The notes: generated from the letters alone by a model not told the origin. A DNA stretch of 64,000 bases from Hydrogeniiclostridium mannosilyticum (GCF_003268275.1 NZ_QLYR01000003.1:124001-188000), one strand, 5' to 3'. Shown: positions 34,371 through 45,262, counted from the first letter of the stretch. Numbers and translations: made by a program.

Positions 34371-37300
34371 TTAAATCTCGTCACTGCCATCGAGGTCCAG
34401 CGATGCGTCATCACCGAAGAGATCCTCTTCAAAGGCCTCGTCCTCTTCTTCAAAAATGTCTTCGCCCTCTTCATCCTTCATGGTGTAGCCGTCGAGGTCA
34501 TCCGCGACGTTCTGCTCCGCGAAGAGATCATCCGAAGGTGTAAAGCCCATATCGTCGTCATCGTCAAAGTTCTGTTTCAGGTCGATTTCATTCTCATCTT
34601 TATCCAGTACCTTGACATCGAGCCCCAAGGACTGAAGCTCTTTAATCAAGACCTTAAAGGATTCCGGTACGCCCGGCTTCGGAATATTTTGACCCTTTAC
34701 AATGGATTCATAGGTTTTAACACGACCAACAACATCGTCGGATTTCACAGTCAGAATCTCCTGCAGGGTATAAGCGGCGCCGTAAGCCTCCAGCGCCCAA
34801 ACCTCCATCTCGCCGAAGCGCTGTCCGCCGAACTGCGCCTTGCCGCCCAGAGGCTGCTGGGTAACTAAGCTGTACGGGCCGGTGGAGCGGGCATGAATCT
34901 TATCGTCAACCAAGTGGTGCAGCTTCAGGTAATACATGTACCCCACTGTGACCGGATTGTCAAAATATTCGCCGGTACGGCCGTCCTTCAGTGTAATTTT
35001 ACCATCCTCACTGATGTTTGCCATGCGGAAGCACTCGCGGATATCCTCCTCATGCGCGCCGTCAAAAACAGGCGTCATGATTTTCCAGCCGAGCGCCCTG
35101 GCGGCCATGCCGAGATGGACCTCGAGCACCTGGCCGATATTCATACGTGAAGGTACGCCCAGTGGGTTCAGCACAATGTCGAGCGGGGTGCCGTCCGGCA
35201 GGAAGGGCATATCCTCAACCGGCAGGATACGGGAAACAACGCCCTTATTGCCATGGCGGCCCGCCATCTTATCGCCGACGGAGATCTTCCTCTTCTGCGC
35301 GATGTAGCAGCGCACTACCTTATTGACGCCGGGGCTGAGCTCGTCGTGGCTATTTTCTCTGGTAAACACCTTGACGTCCACGACAATGCCATATTCGCCA
35401 TGCGGAACACGCAGCGACGTGTCACGGACCTCGCGCGCTTTTTCACCAAAGATTGCGCGAAGCAGGCGCTCCTCAGCCGTAAGCTCCGTCTCTCCCTTCG
35501 GCGTTACCTTGCCAACGAGAATATCGCCCGAGCGTACCTCCGCGCCGACACGGATGATGCCGCTCTCGTCCAAATCACGCAGCAGGTCTTCATTCACATT
35601 TGGTATATCGCGGGTAATTTCCTCCGGCCCTAACTTGGTGTCGCGGGATTCCAGCTCATATTCCTCAATATGAATCGAGGTGTAAACATCGTCGCGGACA
35701 ATCTTCTCGCTGATCAGAACCGCGTCCTCATAGTTGTAGCCTTCCCAGGTCATAAAGCCGATCAATGCGTTTTTGCCCAGGCTGATCTCCCCGTCCTTGG
35801 TCGCGGGGCCGTCGGCAATCACATCACCCGCCTGGATTCTTTGATGAACATCGACCACGGGGATCTGATTAATACATGTTCCCTGGTTAGAGCGCATAAA
35901 TTTGGTAATGTGGTAAACGTCCGTCTCCCCATTATCGCAAGTAACCTGCACCTCTGTCGCGCTTACGCTGCGGACAACGCCCGCCCTTCTTGCAACGACG
36001 CAGACACCAGAGTCCACGCCTGCCTTAAATTCCATGCCGGTTCCCACAATCGGAGATTCCGTCTTGAGCAGCGGAACTGCCTGCCGCTGCATGTTGGAGC
36101 CCATCAGCGCACGGTTGGCGTCGTCATTCTCCAGGAAAGGAATCATCGCCGTTGCAACGGAAACAACCATCCGCGGCGAAACGTCCATATAATCGGCACG
36201 CTCGCGCTCGACCTCCACAAAGCTGTCACGGTAGCGGCCATTGACCTTCGTGTGCACAAAGCGGCCCTCTTCATCAAGCGGCTCATTCGCCTGCGCTACG
36301 ATGAACTCATCCTCCATGTCCGCCGTCATATAGATGACTTCGTCGGTCACAACCCCTGTTTCTTTTTCGACGCGGCGGAAGGGCGCCTCAATAAAACCAT
36401 ATTCATTGATGCGCGCAAAGGTCGCCAGATAGGAGATCAAACCGATGTTTGGGCCTTCCGGCGTCTCAATGGGGCACATTCTGCCGTAATGGCTGTAGTG
36501 TACGTCACGCACCTCGAAGCCTGCACGGTCACGCGACAGGCCGCCCGGGCCCAGCGCGGACAGGCGGCGCTTATGTGTCAGCTCTGCCAAAGGGTTCGTC
36601 TGGTCCATAAACTGAGACAGCGGCGAGGAGCCGAAGAACTCCTTAATTGCAGCCACGACAGGACGAATATTAATTAGGGAATGCGGCGTCAGTACGTCCA
36701 GATCCTGGGCTTGCAGGGTCATCCGCTCACGAATGACGCGCTCCAGCCGGGAGAAACCAATCCGGAATTGATTTTGTAACAGCTCGCCAACGGACCGGAT
36801 GCGGCGGTTGCCCAGGTGGTCAATATCATCCAGCGTGCCCAGGCCCACAGCCAGGCAATTCATATAGTTGATGGAGGCAAAAATATCATCAATGATAATA
36901 TGTTTCGGAACCAACTCGTCCTTTTTAGCGGCGACAGCCTCCTTGATTTTTTCAGCGTCGCCTTCACAGGACTCCAAAATTTCAGCCAGCACATTAAAAC
37001 GCACGCGCTCATTGATTCCGCATTCCGCATGTGCGTCAAATGGAACGAAGTCATTAATGTTAACCATGCCGTTGGAGATAACCTTAACCTCCTGCTCATT
37101 GACGGCGACATAGGCTACCGTAACGCCGGCATTGTCCATTTCAACAGCTTTCTCACGGGTTATAACCTGCCCCGCTTCGGCCATCAGTTCACCGGTCAGC
37201 GGGTTGATTACCGGCTGCGTAAGCACCTGCCCGGCAACGCGGCCCGCCAAATTCAGCTTTTTATTGTATTTATACCGGCCAACACGGGAAAGGTCGTAAC

Positions 37301-38096
37301 GGCGGGCATCGAAAAACAGGCCGTTAATGTGCGCCTGAGCGCTCTCAATGGTCGGCGGTTCGCTCGGGCGTAATTTCCGGTACACTTCAAAAAGCGCTTC
37401 CTCTGTTGTTTTGCAGGGATCCTTTTCAATCGTTGCCCGGATGCGCTCGTCTTCACCGAAATAGTTGATAATCTCCTCGTCGCTGCCGAGCCCCAGCGCA
37501 CGAATGAACACCGTCACCGGAATCTTTCTGTTTTTATCGATTCTAACATAAAAGACATCATTGGCATCGTTTTCATATTCAAGCCATGCGCCGCGGTTCG
37601 GGATAACCGTTGAGCTGAACAGCTCCTTACCCGTTTTGTCGTACTCCATCTTATAATAAACGCCCGGAGAACGAACCAGCTGGGAAACAATCACGCGTTC
37701 AGCGCCGTTGATGACGAAGGTGCCGCTTTCAGTCATAAGCGGAAAATCACCCATGAACACTTCGGATTCCTTGATTTCCCCCGTTTCTTTATTCAGGAGT
37801 CGAGCGGTAACGCGGAGCGCAGCAGCATAGGTGGCGTCACGCTCCTTACACTCTGCAATACTATAATTTGGTTTATCGGTATCCAATTGGTAGTCAACAA
37901 AATCAAGTACCAAATTCCCAGTAAAGTCCGTGATGCCAGAAACGTCGCGAAATACTTCTTTCAAACCCTCATCCAGGAACCAATTGTAAGAGTTTTTCTG
38001 AACTTCAATCAGATTTGGCATATCCAATACTTCACCAATCCGAGCGAAGCTCATGCGGACGTTTTTGCCGACCTGCACCGGTTTGACATTCACCAT
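34371..38096 (-). CDS. rpoB: RNA polymerase subunit beta
   Basis: 1241 residues from the ATG at 38096 ([17 protein letters not shown]) behind GGAGTG; an upstream in-frame start near 38240 would lie at the transcription start and is not used. The rifampicin region reads [32 protein letters not shown] (the part with SQFMDQ and HKRR is wild-type). The last roughly 65 residues are an extreme acidic tail ([11 protein letters not shown] to LDGSDEI). It is usually preceded by rplJ-rplL, but those genes are absent here, and a strong promoter starts the operon directly. Confidence 0.98.
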   Translation of the reverse strand: MVNVKPVQVGKNVRMSFARIGEVLDMPNLIEVQKNSYNWFLDEGLKEVFRDVSGITDFTGNLVLDFVDYQLDTDKPNYSIAECKERDATYAAALRVTARLLNKETGEIKESEVFMGDFPLMTESGTFVINGAERVIVSQLVRSPGVYYKMEYDKTGKELFSSTVIPNRGAWLEYENDANDVFYVRIDKNRKIPVTVFIRALGLGSDEEIINYFGEDERIRATIEKDPCKTTEEALFEVYRKLRPSEPPTIESAQAHINGLFFDARRYDLSRVGRYKYNKKLNLAGRVAGQVLTQPVINPLTGELMAEAGQVITREKAVEMDNAGVTVAYVAVNEQEVKVISNGMVNINDFVPFDAHAECGINERVRFNVLAEILESCEGDAEKIKEAVAAKKDELVPKHIIIDDIFASINYMNCLAVGLGTLDDIDHLGNRRIRSVGELLQNQFRIGFSRLERVIRERMTLQAQDLDVLTPHSLINIRPVVAAIKEFFGSSPLSQFMDQTNPLAELTHKRRLSALGPGGLSRDRAGFEVRDVHYSHYGRMCPIETPEGPNIGLISYLATFARINEYGFIEAPFRRVEKETGVVTDEVIYMTADMEDEFIVAQANEPLDEEGRFVHTKVNGRYRDSFVEVERERADYMDVSPRMVVSVATAMIPFLENDDANRALMGSNMQRQAVPLLKTESPIVGTGMEFKAGVDSGVCVVARRAGVVRSVSATEVQVTCDNGETDVYHITKFMRSNQGTCINQIPVVDVHQRIQAGDVIADGPATKDGEISLGKNALIGFMTWEGYNYEDAVLISEKIVRDDVYTSIHIEEYELESRDTKLGPEEITRDIPNVNEDLLRDLDESGIIRVGAEVRSGDILVGKVTPKGETELTAEERLLRAIFGEKAREVRDTSLRVPHGEYGIVVDVKVFTRENSHDELSPGVNKVVRCYIAQKRKISVGDKMAGRHGNKGVVSRILPVEDMPFLPDGTPLDIVLNPLGVPSRMNIGQVLEVHLGMAARALGWKIMTPVFDGAHEEDIRECFRMANISEDGKITLKDGRTGEYFDNPVTVGYMYYLKLHHLVDDKIHARSTGPYSLVTQQPLGGKAQFGGQRFGEMEVWALEAYGAAYTLQEILTVKSDDVVGRVKTYESIVKGQNIPKPGVPESFKVLIKELQSLGLDVKVLDKDENEIDLKQNFDDDDDMGFTPSDDLFAEQNVADDLDGYTMKDEEGEDIFEEEDEAFEEDLFGDDASLDLDGSDEI

Positions 38097-38270
38097 TGGC
38101 TCAATCACTCCATTCATATATTTACCATTCTTCGACTTGTAAGAACCCTTCGCATGTTCATGGATATTATTGTCATTTTTTAGAACCTCTTGCCTTTTTG
38201 AAAAGACTATGCTATTATTAAAACTAAGGGTGGGGTACACCTATAATTTTCCATGATAATGCAGTATATT

Positions 38271-38299
38271 ATTTTACCCCAACAATTTATTTTTGTCAA
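38271..38299 (-). promoter_or_regulatory. rpoBC promoter
   Basis: Minus strand TTGACA (38294-38299), 17-bp spacer, TAAAAT (38271-38276). The leader to the rpoB start is about 170 nt. Confidence 0.8.
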
Positions 38300-38618
38300 G
38301 GGGTACGTTTACTTTTAAATATATAGCCGTAAGCTTTTTCTGGAGCTTTTGTAGAACCGGCCAGGCAGCATTCAAATAAACCAGTGCTTTTAACGGGCAC
38401 TGGTCATTTTTGTTTTGCTATATTTTTACCGGTAAACCGGCTGGCGCGCCATAGCCCTATCTTTCTGGCTGCTGCTCCCGGATTTGAAGCAGCAAGCTAT
38501 TTTCTTGGGCTAAAAAACTCTGATAAGCTAGGCCGTCGCTTTGTTGCTGGCAGTTCTCTTTCCATGCTCACGCTGCTGAATAATATTTTTAAAATTATTC
38601 TTTTTTACGTAAAAAGAA
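38300..38618. other. Intergenic region with an orphan terminator
   Basis: ACCAGTGC-9-GCACTGGT at 38380-38404, then CATTTTTGTTTTG, is an intrinsic terminator on the plus strand, but no plus-strand gene lies upstream of it before rpoB's promoter. It may be the remnant of a lost gene. The open frame at 38384-38635 has no ribosome-binding site and I do not accept it. Confidence 0.55.
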
Positions 38619-38647
38619 TTGAAATTGACCCCTGAATGGGTTATAAT
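38619..38647 (+). promoter_or_regulatory. oadG-oadB promoter
   Basis: TTGAAA (38619-38624), 17-bp spacer, TATAAT (38642-38647), leading to oadG about 90 bp downstream. Confidence 0.7.
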
Positions 38648-38743
38648 ACCATTATCATAGGGTAGTTTGGTCCTTTTTAATCTGCTACCCCGGAAAATAA
38701 TAATTTTTTGTGATATTATTTTAACGATTGGAGTAATTCAATT

Positions 38744-39142
38744 ATGCGGAATTTATTACCCCTTGCTTTGGACGGTACCGACCCTGCCAGCATCTCTCTG
38801 ACCGTTTTACTGACCGGTCTTATTGTTGTTTTCCTTGTTTTAATTTGTCTGACCTTTATCATTTACCTCTACGGCGCCGTTGTCCACAAAGCTCTCGGCA
38901 AAAAAAAGGCGCCGGCTCCCGAGAAAAATATACCCGCGCCGGCTCCGGCCCCTGTTGCCTTAGTAGAAGCCCCGGCAGTAGAGGACGGTATCTCCGAGGA
39001 AGTGGTTGCCGCAATTGCCGCAGCAGTATACTGCGTGGAGGGCGCTCCCCTCTCCGCCGTTAAAAGCATTAAGCGCAGCCGCTCCAATGCGCGTTCTGCC
39101 TGGGGTATGGCCGGCTTGATTGAAAATACGAAGCCGTTTTGA
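38744..39142 (+). CDS. oadG: Sodium-pump decarboxylase gamma subunit (OadG family)
   Basis: 132 residues. One membrane helix (about 18-45, [20 protein letters not shown]) is followed by a Lys/Ala/Pro-rich linker ([17 protein letters not shown], about 52-70) and a C-terminal segment ending [13 protein letters not shown], the usual OadG/MmdD terminal motif. It anchors the carboxyltransferase to the membrane pump. It is followed by oadB, but no OadA (carboxyltransferase) or biotin-carrier gene is near. The ATG follows TTGGAGTAATTCAATT. Confidence 0.85.
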   Translation: MRNLLPLALDGTDPASISLTVLLTGLIVVFLVLICLTFIIYLYGAVVHKALGKKKAPAPEKNIPAPAPAPVALVEAPAVEDGISEEVVAAIAAAVYCVEGAPLSAVKSIKRSRSNARSAWGMAGLIENTKPF

Positions 39143-39194
39143 ATCTCGGCGACGGACCATACATTTTATTGTTTTAGGAAGGACTGATTTTTCC

Positions 39195-40376
39195 GTGGAT
39201 ATCATTAACGGTTTCATCGATTCCATCAAGGGAATCATTAACACCTCAGGCTTTGTCAGCAATCCGTGGCAGAACTATGTTATGATTGTAATTTCTTTCG
39301 TTTTAATCTATCTGGCAATCAAAAAACAGTTTGAGCCCTTGCTGCTGCTGCCAATTTCCTTCGGCATGCTGCTGGTCAATCTTTTTCCTGCCATTATGGC
39401 AGCGCCGACCGACACTGCGAACGGAGGCCTCTTCTATTACCTGTACCAGGGTGTCAAGCTTGGTATTTACCCGCCGCTTATCTTTCTCGGCATCGGCGCC
39501 ATGACCGACTTCGGCCCCCTGATTGCCAACCCTAAAAGCTTTCTGCTCGGAGCCGCCGCACAGCTGGGCATTTTTCTTACCTTTATTGGCGCCATGTTCA
39601 TCGGCGGCCTCGGCATTCCTGGCCTCTCCTTTACCGCGCCGGAGGCTGGCTCTATCGGTATTATTGGCGGCGCGGACGGACCTACCGCTATTTATGTAAC
39701 CAGCATATTGGCGCCTCATCTATTGGGCCCCATTGCAGTTGCCGCCTATTCATACATGGCCTTGGTACCCATTATTCAGCCTCCTATCATGAAGGCGCTG
39801 ACCACCAAAAAAGAGCGTATGATTGTTATGGAGCAGCTTCGTCCGGTTTCCAAGCTGGAAAAAATTCTTTTCCCGATTATTGTTACCTGCTTAATTGCCC
39901 TGCTGCTGCCTGACGCCGCCCCCCTGGTCGGCATGCTAATGCTCGGCAACCTGATGCGTGAAAGCGGCGTCGTCAGCAGAATTTCCAACACCGCTCAGAA
40001 CGAACTGATGAATATCATTACCATTTTCCTCGGTGTTACCGTAGGGGCTACTGCTACAGGCAGTGTCTTCCTCAGTCCGCAAACCTTAGGTATCATTGTT
40101 TTGGGTCTGTTGGCTTTCTGTTGTGGTACTGCTGGTGGCGTGCTATTCGGCAAACTTATGTGTAAACTTTCCGGCGGAAAGGTCAACCCGCTGATTGGTT
40201 CCGCAGGTGTGTCTGCCGTGCCAATGGCGGCGCGTGTCGCCCAAAAGGTTGGCCAGGAGGAAAACCCCGGAAACTTCCTGCTTATGCACGCAATGGGCCC
40301 CAATGTAGCCGGCGTAATCGGCTCCGCTGTTGCTGCGGGCGTTTTAATCAGCATTCTTGGCCCCCTGGTAGGTTAA
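39195..40376 (+). CDS. oadB: Sodium ion-translocating decarboxylase beta subunit
   Basis: 393 residues, about nine to eleven membrane helices. The family's conserved elements are visible: [26 protein letters not shown] (Na+-binding region), [17 protein letters not shown] and the C-terminal [19 protein letters not shown]. It couples decarboxylation of a biotin-bound carboxyl group to outward Na+ transport. The start is the GTG at 39195 behind GGAAGGACTG ([19 protein letters not shown]); the longer upstream frame overlaps oadG. Whether it works with oxaloacetate, methylmalonyl-CoA or glutaconyl-CoA decarboxylase cannot be told since the alpha subunit lies elsewhere. Confidence 0.92.
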   Translation: MDIINGFIDSIKGIINTSGFVSNPWQNYVMIVISFVLIYLAIKKQFEPLLLLPISFGMLLVNLFPAIMAAPTDTANGGLFYYLYQGVKLGIYPPLIFLGIGAMTDFGPLIANPKSFLLGAAAQLGIFLTFIGAMFIGGLGIPGLSFTAPEAGSIGIIGGADGPTAIYVTSILAPHLLGPIAVAAYSYMALVPIIQPPIMKALTTKKERMIVMEQLRPVSKLEKILFPIIVTCLIALLLPDAAPLVGMLMLGNLMRESGVVSRISNTAQNELMNIITIFLGVTVGATATGSVFLSPQTLGIIVLGLLAFCCGTAGGVLFGKLMCKLSGGKVNPLIGSAGVSAVPMAARVAQKVGQEENPGNFLLMHAMGPNVAGVIGSAVAAGVLISILGPLVG

Positions 40377-40408
40377 GGCTAAAAATTTTCTATCGAATAA
40401 AATGACGG

Positions 40409-40442
40409 CGAACACCCGCACACACGCGTGTGCGGGTGTTCG
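40409..40442. terminator. Perfect 15-bp hairpin behind oadB
   Basis: CGAACACCCGCACAC and GTGTGCGGGTGTTCG with a 4-nt loop lie 32 bp after the oadB stop. There is no T-run, so it may stop RNA polymerase with a factor or protect the mRNA 3' end. Confidence 0.65.
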
Positions 40443-40502
40443 TATACGGACGGCTCATAACGAAAACGTTCCAAAGGATGGAAAGAAAGGTTCGGTGTCC
40501 CT

Positions 40503-42872
40503 ATGTCCAACATGATGGAACTTCGACAAAAGGTCCTGGAGAAAAATTTTTCGCGCATGAATCAACGCCAGCAGGAGGCTGTTTTTCATGTAAATGGCCC
40601 CCTGCTGATTCTAGCAGGGGCTGGCAGCGGTAAAACCACGGTATTAATTAATCGGATTGCAAATCTAATCCGTTTCGGCAACGCCTACCATTCACAGAAT
40701 ACGGCTTCTCTTACAGAAGAAGACTGTGCCGCCATGGAGGCCTATATAAACGGCTCCGCTCCGCTTGAGCCCGGCACAAAGGCCCGCCTTGCCGTCAACC
40801 CATGCCAACCCTGGCAGGTTCTGGCTATTACCTTTACCAATAAAGCCGCGGGCGAATTAAAGGACCGCCTGGAGGCTATGCTCGGCGAAGAGGGGCGGGA
40901 TATTTGGGCTTCCACCTTCCACTCTACTTGTGCGCGCATTTTAAGACGCTACGGCGACCGCCTCGGCTTTACCAATCACTTCACTATTTACGACACGGAT
41001 GATTCCCGGCGTCTGATGAAGGAATGCCAAAAAGCACTCAATATCGAAGACAAGTCCCTGTCCTATAAAACCATTCTTAACGAAATTTCACATGCTAAGG
41101 ATCGGATGATTTCTCCTGACGATTACGCAAACGCCGCCGGGGCGGATTTCCGGCTTGGGCTGGTGGCCAAGGCCTATAAACTGTACCAATCCCGCCTGAG
41201 CGAGGCCGATGCGATGGATTTTGACGACCTGCTGTGCAACGCTGTTCAGCTGTTTCTGAAATGTCCCGATGTGTTAGAATACTACCAGAACCGCTTTCGC
41301 TATATCATGGTGGACGAATATCAGGACACGAACCATGTGCAATATCTTTTTGTCAAGCTGCTGGCCGAAAAATATAAAAATATCTGTGTGGTTGGTGATG
41401 ACGACCAGAGTATTTATAAGTTCAGGGGCGCTACGATCGAGAATATCATGAGCTTTGAAAAAAGTTTTCCCGGCGCTAAGCTTGTGCGGCTTGAACAAAA
41501 TTACCGTTCAACCAAAAATATTCTTGCCGCTGCCAATGCCGTCATCGAAAACAACCTGGAGCGAAAGGGCAAAACGCTGTGGACGGAAAATCCGGAAGGC
41601 GAAAAAATAGCGCTTCATACCGCTTTCAGTGAAGCCGACGAGGCTGACTATATCTCTAAAAAAATTCTTGACGGCGTAGCGGCAGGCAAAAAATATGCTG
41701 ATTACGCCATCCTATACCGAATGAATTCGCAGTCTAATACCCTTGAAAAAGTTTTTGTAAAATCCGGTGTTCCCTATCGTATTATTGGCGGCCTGCGATT
41801 TTATGAACGGAAGGAAATCAAGGATCTGATTGCATACCTCAGTGTTATTAATAATCCTTCCGATGAAATTCGCCTGCGCCGTATTATCAACCAACCCAAA
41901 CGCTCCATCGGTGACAAGACCATTTCACAGGCTGCTGAAATAGCGGCCTCCATCGGCGAATCCCTCTTTTATGTTATCTCTCACGCCGATGAGTTCGAGC
42001 CCTTGAAGAGAACTGCTCCCAAGCTGCTGGCCTTTGCGGGCCTTATCAACCAGCTGATCAGCCTCTCTTCCACCGCTCGCCTCAACGAGCTCTATCAGGC
42101 AATTTTGATGAAGACACAGTACATAGAAAAATTGAAGGAAAGTGAAAATGACGACGCCCAGGACCGGATCGATAATATCAACGAACTGGCCTCCAACCTG
42201 ATCCAATATGAAGAAAACAACGGCGAAGACACCACATTGGAAGGATTTTTGGAGGAGGTTTCCCTCATGACCGACATTGATAATTACGACGGCAACACCG
42301 ACGCAGTTGTCATGATGACCATGCATTCCGCAAAGGGCCTGGAATTTCCCTGCGTGTTTCTGCCCGGTTTTGAGGAAGGGATCTTCCCCGGTGTACAGGC
42401 CATCTATACCCCCGGCGAGGTCGAGGAAGAGCGTCGGCTCGCCTATGTGGCCATCACCAGGGCCCGGGAGGAACTCACCATTTTGAACGCTGAAAGCCGA
42501 ATGATCTTCGGCAGCACCAACCACAACAAGGCCTCCCGCTTTTCAGCCGAAATTCCCGAGGAATTGGTAAACAAAAGCCGTGCCAGAGAGTGGAAAAAGC
42601 CAATTCCCGGTACCGTGCTCCCCGTTTCCTCCCATGAAAGCCGGTCCGCTTCTGTTAATGCTGCCCGCCATTTCGGCCCTGCCGGAATCTCTCAGCCTCA
42701 TAAGCCTACGGACTCGTACCGTGTAGGCGATTCAGTCCGCCACAAGGCCTTTGGCGCCGGAATGATTCTTTCCGCTACTCCAATGGGCAATGACACCCTG
42801 CTTGAAATTGCCTTTGACGGTGTCGGCACTAAAAAGATTATGGCTAATTTTGCCCGTTTGACCAAGGAGTAA
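40503..42872 (+). CDS. pcrA: UvrD/PcrA-type DNA helicase
   Basis: 789-residue superfamily 1A helicase. Motifs in order: Q motif and Walker A LILAGAGSGKTTVLINRI (about 34-51), motif Ia TFTNKAAGEL, motif II VDEYQDTN, motif III VGDDDQSIYKFRGA, motif IV with EQNYRST, and later motifs (MTMHSAKGLEFPCVFLPGFEEG, ERRLAYVAITRARE). A C-terminal Tudor-like region (GDSVRHKAFGAGMI near 740-760) is as in PcrA, the part that contacts RNA polymerase. It acts in replication and repair. An insertion of about 25 residues between Walker A and motif Ia (EEDCAAMEAYINGSAPLEPG) is a feature of this gene group. Confidence 0.95.
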   Translation: MSNMMELRQKVLEKNFSRMNQRQQEAVFHVNGPLLILAGAGSGKTTVLINRIANLIRFGNAYHSQNTASLTEEDCAAMEAYINGSAPLEPGTKARLAVNPCQPWQVLAITFTNKAAGELKDRLEAMLGEEGRDIWASTFHSTCARILRRYGDRLGFTNHFTIYDTDDSRRLMKECQKALNIEDKSLSYKTILNEISHAKDRMISPDDYANAAGADFRLGLVAKAYKLYQSRLSEADAMDFDDLLCNAVQLFLKCPDVLEYYQNRFRYIMVDEYQDTNHVQYLFVKLLAEKYKNICVVGDDDQSIYKFRGATIENIMSFEKSFPGAKLVRLEQNYRSTKNILAAANAVIENNLERKGKTLWTENPEGEKIALHTAFSEADEADYISKKILDGVAAGKKYADYAILYRMNSQSNTLEKVFVKSGVPYRIIGGLRFYERKEIKDLIAYLSVINNPSDEIRLRRIINQPKRSIGDKTISQAAEIAASIGESLFYVISHADEFEPLKRTAPKLLAFAGLINQLISLSSTARLNELYQAILMKTQYIEKLKESENDDAQDRIDNINELASNLIQYEENNGEDTTLEGFLEEVSLMTDIDNYDGNTDAVVMMTMHSAKGLEFPCVFLPGFEEGIFPGVQAIYTPGEVEEERRLAYVAITRAREELTILNAESRMIFGSTNHNKASRFSAEIPEELVNKSRAREWKKPIPGTVLPVSSHESRSASVNAARHFGPAGISQPHKPTDSYRVGDSVRHKAFGAGMILSATPMGNDTLLEIAFDGVGTKKIMANFARLTKE

Positions 42873-42900
42873 GGCCTACAAATATGCAGCCTTCATCTTT

Positions 42901-42941
42901 AAAGGGCGCCCCGCAGAACTAGCAGCCGCGTGGTGCCCTTT
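42901..42941 (+). terminator. pcrA terminator
   Basis: AAAGGGCGCC and GGTGCCCTTT form a 10-bp stem (one G-T pair) followed by TATAG, 28 bp after the pcrA stop. Confidence 0.6.
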
Positions 42942-42944
42942 TAT

Positions 42945-42991
42945 AGCAATAAAGAACGGCATGAAGAAAATTCATGCCGTTCTTTATTGCT
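42945..42991. terminator. 21-bp bidirectional terminator between convergent genes
   Basis: AGCAATAAAGAACGGCATGAA and its exact reverse complement with a 5-nt loop. It lies next to the stop codon of the minus-strand gene at 42993 and serves both strands. No mismatch in 21 pairs is unusually long. Confidence 0.8.
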
Positions 42992-42992
42992 G

Positions 42993-43538
42993 CTATCTCT
43001 TTTTAAATAGGCCCGACACCATTTTATGCAAACGGGAATAATAAAGTAAAACCAGGCCGGATAACGCGTAGTCATAGACCAGAAAAACCAGATTGCCGGC
43101 CGCCAAAAAAACTCCCGGAAGGTAAATCCCAAAAATTGTAAAGCTTTCCTCCGGGATTGCCAGCAAATAAACACTCATGAAAAAGCCGGCAACCATTGCC
43201 GTGTTAAAGACGGCAAGCTTCAGCACATAAGCCCAGGCTTTCTTTTTCAGCTGCTCAATTGAGGCCTTCAAAATAGGGTAATAGCCCAAAAACACAATGA
43301 AGAGAAGCACCGCTTCCTTATCTGCCGCCAGGAGTAGCGAAAGCAGGGAAACGGCGCCATAGACCGCCCATGCCCAGCTCTTGCCAATCTCCATGACAAT
43401 TACCATCAGAAGCACTCCGGATAAGGCCGGCAGCGCATAGGTTGCAACCGGAATCAGCCCGGTTGCAAACATTAATACCGTACACAGTGCGGTTAAAACG
43501 CCGCACAGGGCAACACGAGAGGTATTATTCAGCAGCAT
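42993..43538 (-). CDS. Integral membrane protein, possible ECF-type or YigM-like component
   Basis: 181 residues, about five to six hydrophobic helices starting right after the N-terminus ([24 protein letters not shown]). The pattern of an ALxGVLTAL start with a run of short helices resembles substrate-binding S components of ECF transporters, but no motif for a given vitamin is visible. It overlaps the J-domain gene by 10 bp and thus belongs to its operon. I cannot give a function. Confidence 0.55.
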   Translation of the reverse strand: MLLNNTSRVALCGVLTALCTVLMFATGLIPVATYALPALSGVLLMVIVMEIGKSWAWAVYGAVSLLSLLLAADKEAVLLFIVFLGYYPILKASIEQLKKKAWAYVLKLAVFNTAMVAGFFMSVYLLAIPEESFTIFGIYLPGVFLAAGNLVFLVYDYALSGLVLLYYSRLHKMVSGLFKKR

Positions 43539-44176
43539 GGAATGAGGTCACCGCCCATACATTCACAGCAGCAATCCGCACAAATCAGATTAGAACATAT
43601 ATCGCAGGTGCTGCATCCACCCGTCCGCTGCATTCCTGGGTTATACCCGCCATAGGCGCCACTGCGCTGATTGGTCACCTGATTCATCGCGGCCCGGTAT
43701 TCTCCGTTTCCCGGGTCCATTTGTACGGCGCGAGAAAAATGGTTGTAGGCCTCTTCCAACCAGCCGCGTTTATAGAGTACCGTTCCCTTAAGGAAAAACC
43801 ATTCGGCATTGCGGCTCTCCTGTGGAACACCGTTCAATATCTGTTCCGCATCGGCAACCCTTCCGCCCATAATTAAGTTTCTCACATCGCTAAAGCTCGA
43901 AGAAGCGTTATAATAACCGCTCCCCGCGCCCGGACCCCCATATGAATAGCCGTTGTTCCAGGGGGGCTGGTTCCCCTGGGCACGACGCTTACGTTCGTCC
44001 ATAAGCTGGTCGTAGGCCTCATTAATTTCCTTCATCTTCTCACTGGCTAAGTCCGCTATCGGGCTGCCCGCGTAGTTATCCGGGTGATATTTTTTTGCCA
44101 ACTCCCGGTATGCGGTTTTAATCTCCTCATCGGTAGCGCTTGGGGATACGCCTAGGACTTTGTACGGGTCTGACAT
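43529..44176 (-). CDS. J-domain protein with TPR and cysteine-rich end
   Basis: 215 residues. The first 65 form a DnaJ J-domain ([20 protein letters not shown], with the HPD motif in AKKYHPDNY at about 30-35), which would stimulate an Hsp70 partner. A Gly/Asn/Tyr-rich linker follows, then a tetratricopeptide-like helical repeat ([26 protein letters not shown], about 120-150), and the end has at least nine cysteines in [19 protein letters not shown], probably a metal site. It overlaps the DUF5685 gene by 25 bp and the membrane-protein gene by 10 bp. The combination suggests a chaperone for the proteins made by this operon. Confidence 0.85.
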   Translation of the reverse strand: MSDPYKVLGVSPSATDEEIKTAYRELAKKYHPDNYAGSPIADLASEKMKEINEAYDQLMDERKRRAQGNQPPWNNGYSYGGPGAGSGYYNASSSFSDVRNLIMGGRVADAEQILNGVPQESRNAEWFFLKGTVLYKRGWLEEAYNHFSRAVQMDPGNGEYRAAMNQVTNQRSGAYGGYNPGMQRTGGCSTCDICSNLICADCCCECMGGDLIPCC

Positions 44177-45072
44177 TTCTCTTCTCCTTTTTTAAAGAGT
44201 TTTTCTTTTTGCATTTGCGGAAGGCCCATTGTTACGATGTTTCTTAAAATAGGAGAGAAGCAATGGAACTCCGTTAATTCAAAGGCGGCAATCGCCTGAG
44301 ACAAACTCATATTTAATACTTCATTGGCATAAACTCTTGTCTTACTGACCTCCTGCGGGGCGCTCTCCCTCGTCAACTGAAACTTTGTCAGAAACGGGTT
44401 AAACCCGCCGGAACGTATATCCTTTTCCAAATCGTCCGCGGCATCCATCAAATAAACCCAACGCCCTATATAATACCCGAACTGTTCCGCCAGACGCGGC
44501 AGCACGGTTGAGCCCGGCTGAATATATTGTGCTCCCAGCTGAAAGGATTGCGCAAGCATTTGCGCCGTAGGTTCCGCGCAGGCATCCAAGCCTGCATCCT
44601 GTGATTTTTCAATTTCGGCTTGCTTGGCCATGGAGGCAGCAATCGCCTGCTCCAGTGCGGGAAAGTCTCGGGCAGCCTTTTTTCTGGCCCTAGAAAAAAA
44701 GGGCCTAGCAAAAACAGCTCTTAATTTCTGTAAACCGGAACCGTCCGCCCAATCATCCTTTATTTTATAATAAGTCATAATGGCAGATAAGGCTGCCGCC
44801 ATTTTTAAAGCTGGAAGGTCCTCGGCGCAGTAGGTACACTTTTTTAGCGGATTTACTACACAGCGGGACTGATGAAACCCCGCGCAGCAGGCCCCTGAAG
44901 CCACCGACATCAAATAAATGGCATAAAAAGTGCAATCATAACTCAGGGCCGCCCGAGCAGCGACCCCATAGCTTTTTCCCAGCTGTTTACACAGGCCGCA
45001 GTAAACCCCTCGATATTGTTCAAAGTCGCGAATCAACATCTCCGGCTTATACGGACGGATATATCCGAACAC
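44152..45072 (-). CDS. DUF5685 family protein
   Basis: 306-residue, mostly helical protein that fits DUF5685. The N-terminus has paired cysteines (YCGLCKQLG and later CCAG, CVVN, CTYC), and a central acidic stretch [18 protein letters not shown] (about residues 224-241) looks like the Asp-rich metal motif of prenyl synthases, with a helical bundle around it. The family has no experimentally shown function that I know. It is the first gene of an operon with the J-domain/Cys-rich protein and a membrane protein. The ATG at 45072 stands 6 bp behind a GGGAGGATC ribosome-binding site. Confidence 0.7.
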   Translation of the reverse strand: MFGYIRPYKPEMLIRDFEQYRGVYCGLCKQLGKSYGVAARAALSYDCTFYAIYLMSVASGACCAGFHQSRCVVNPLKKCTYCAEDLPALKMAAALSAIMTYYKIKDDWADGSGLQKLRAVFARPFFSRARKKAARDFPALEQAIAASMAKQAEIEKSQDAGLDACAEPTAQMLAQSFQLGAQYIQPGSTVLPRLAEQFGYYIGRWVYLMDAADDLEKDIRSGGFNPFLTKFQLTRESAPQEVSKTRVYANEVLNMSLSQAIAAFELTEFHCFSPILRNIVTMGLPQMQKEKLFKKGEEKCQTRTKS

Positions 45073-45262
45073 ACATGATCCTCCCTGCGCTTAATATGAC
45101 ACCATTTTACTATAGAAACTCATTTCTTTAATTAACAATATGTAAATTTTCATTCATTTAACCTATTCGCCGTCCTCGTTACATAAAAAGTATATTGGCT
45201 TTTAAAAAACCGGTGAAACCGTTATTCCCGAACTGAATATACTGGTAACGGAGGTGATTCAC

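Noticed and set aside
27524-38183. Long antisense reading frames (up to about 475 codons) opposite fusA, rpoC and rpoB
   Set aside because: They follow from the codon bias of highly expressed genes on the other strand, have no ribosome-binding sites and no recognisable domain.
38384-38635. 83-codon plus-strand frame upstream of oadG
   Set aside because: It begins inside a terminator hairpin, has no ribosome-binding site and runs into the oadG promoter.
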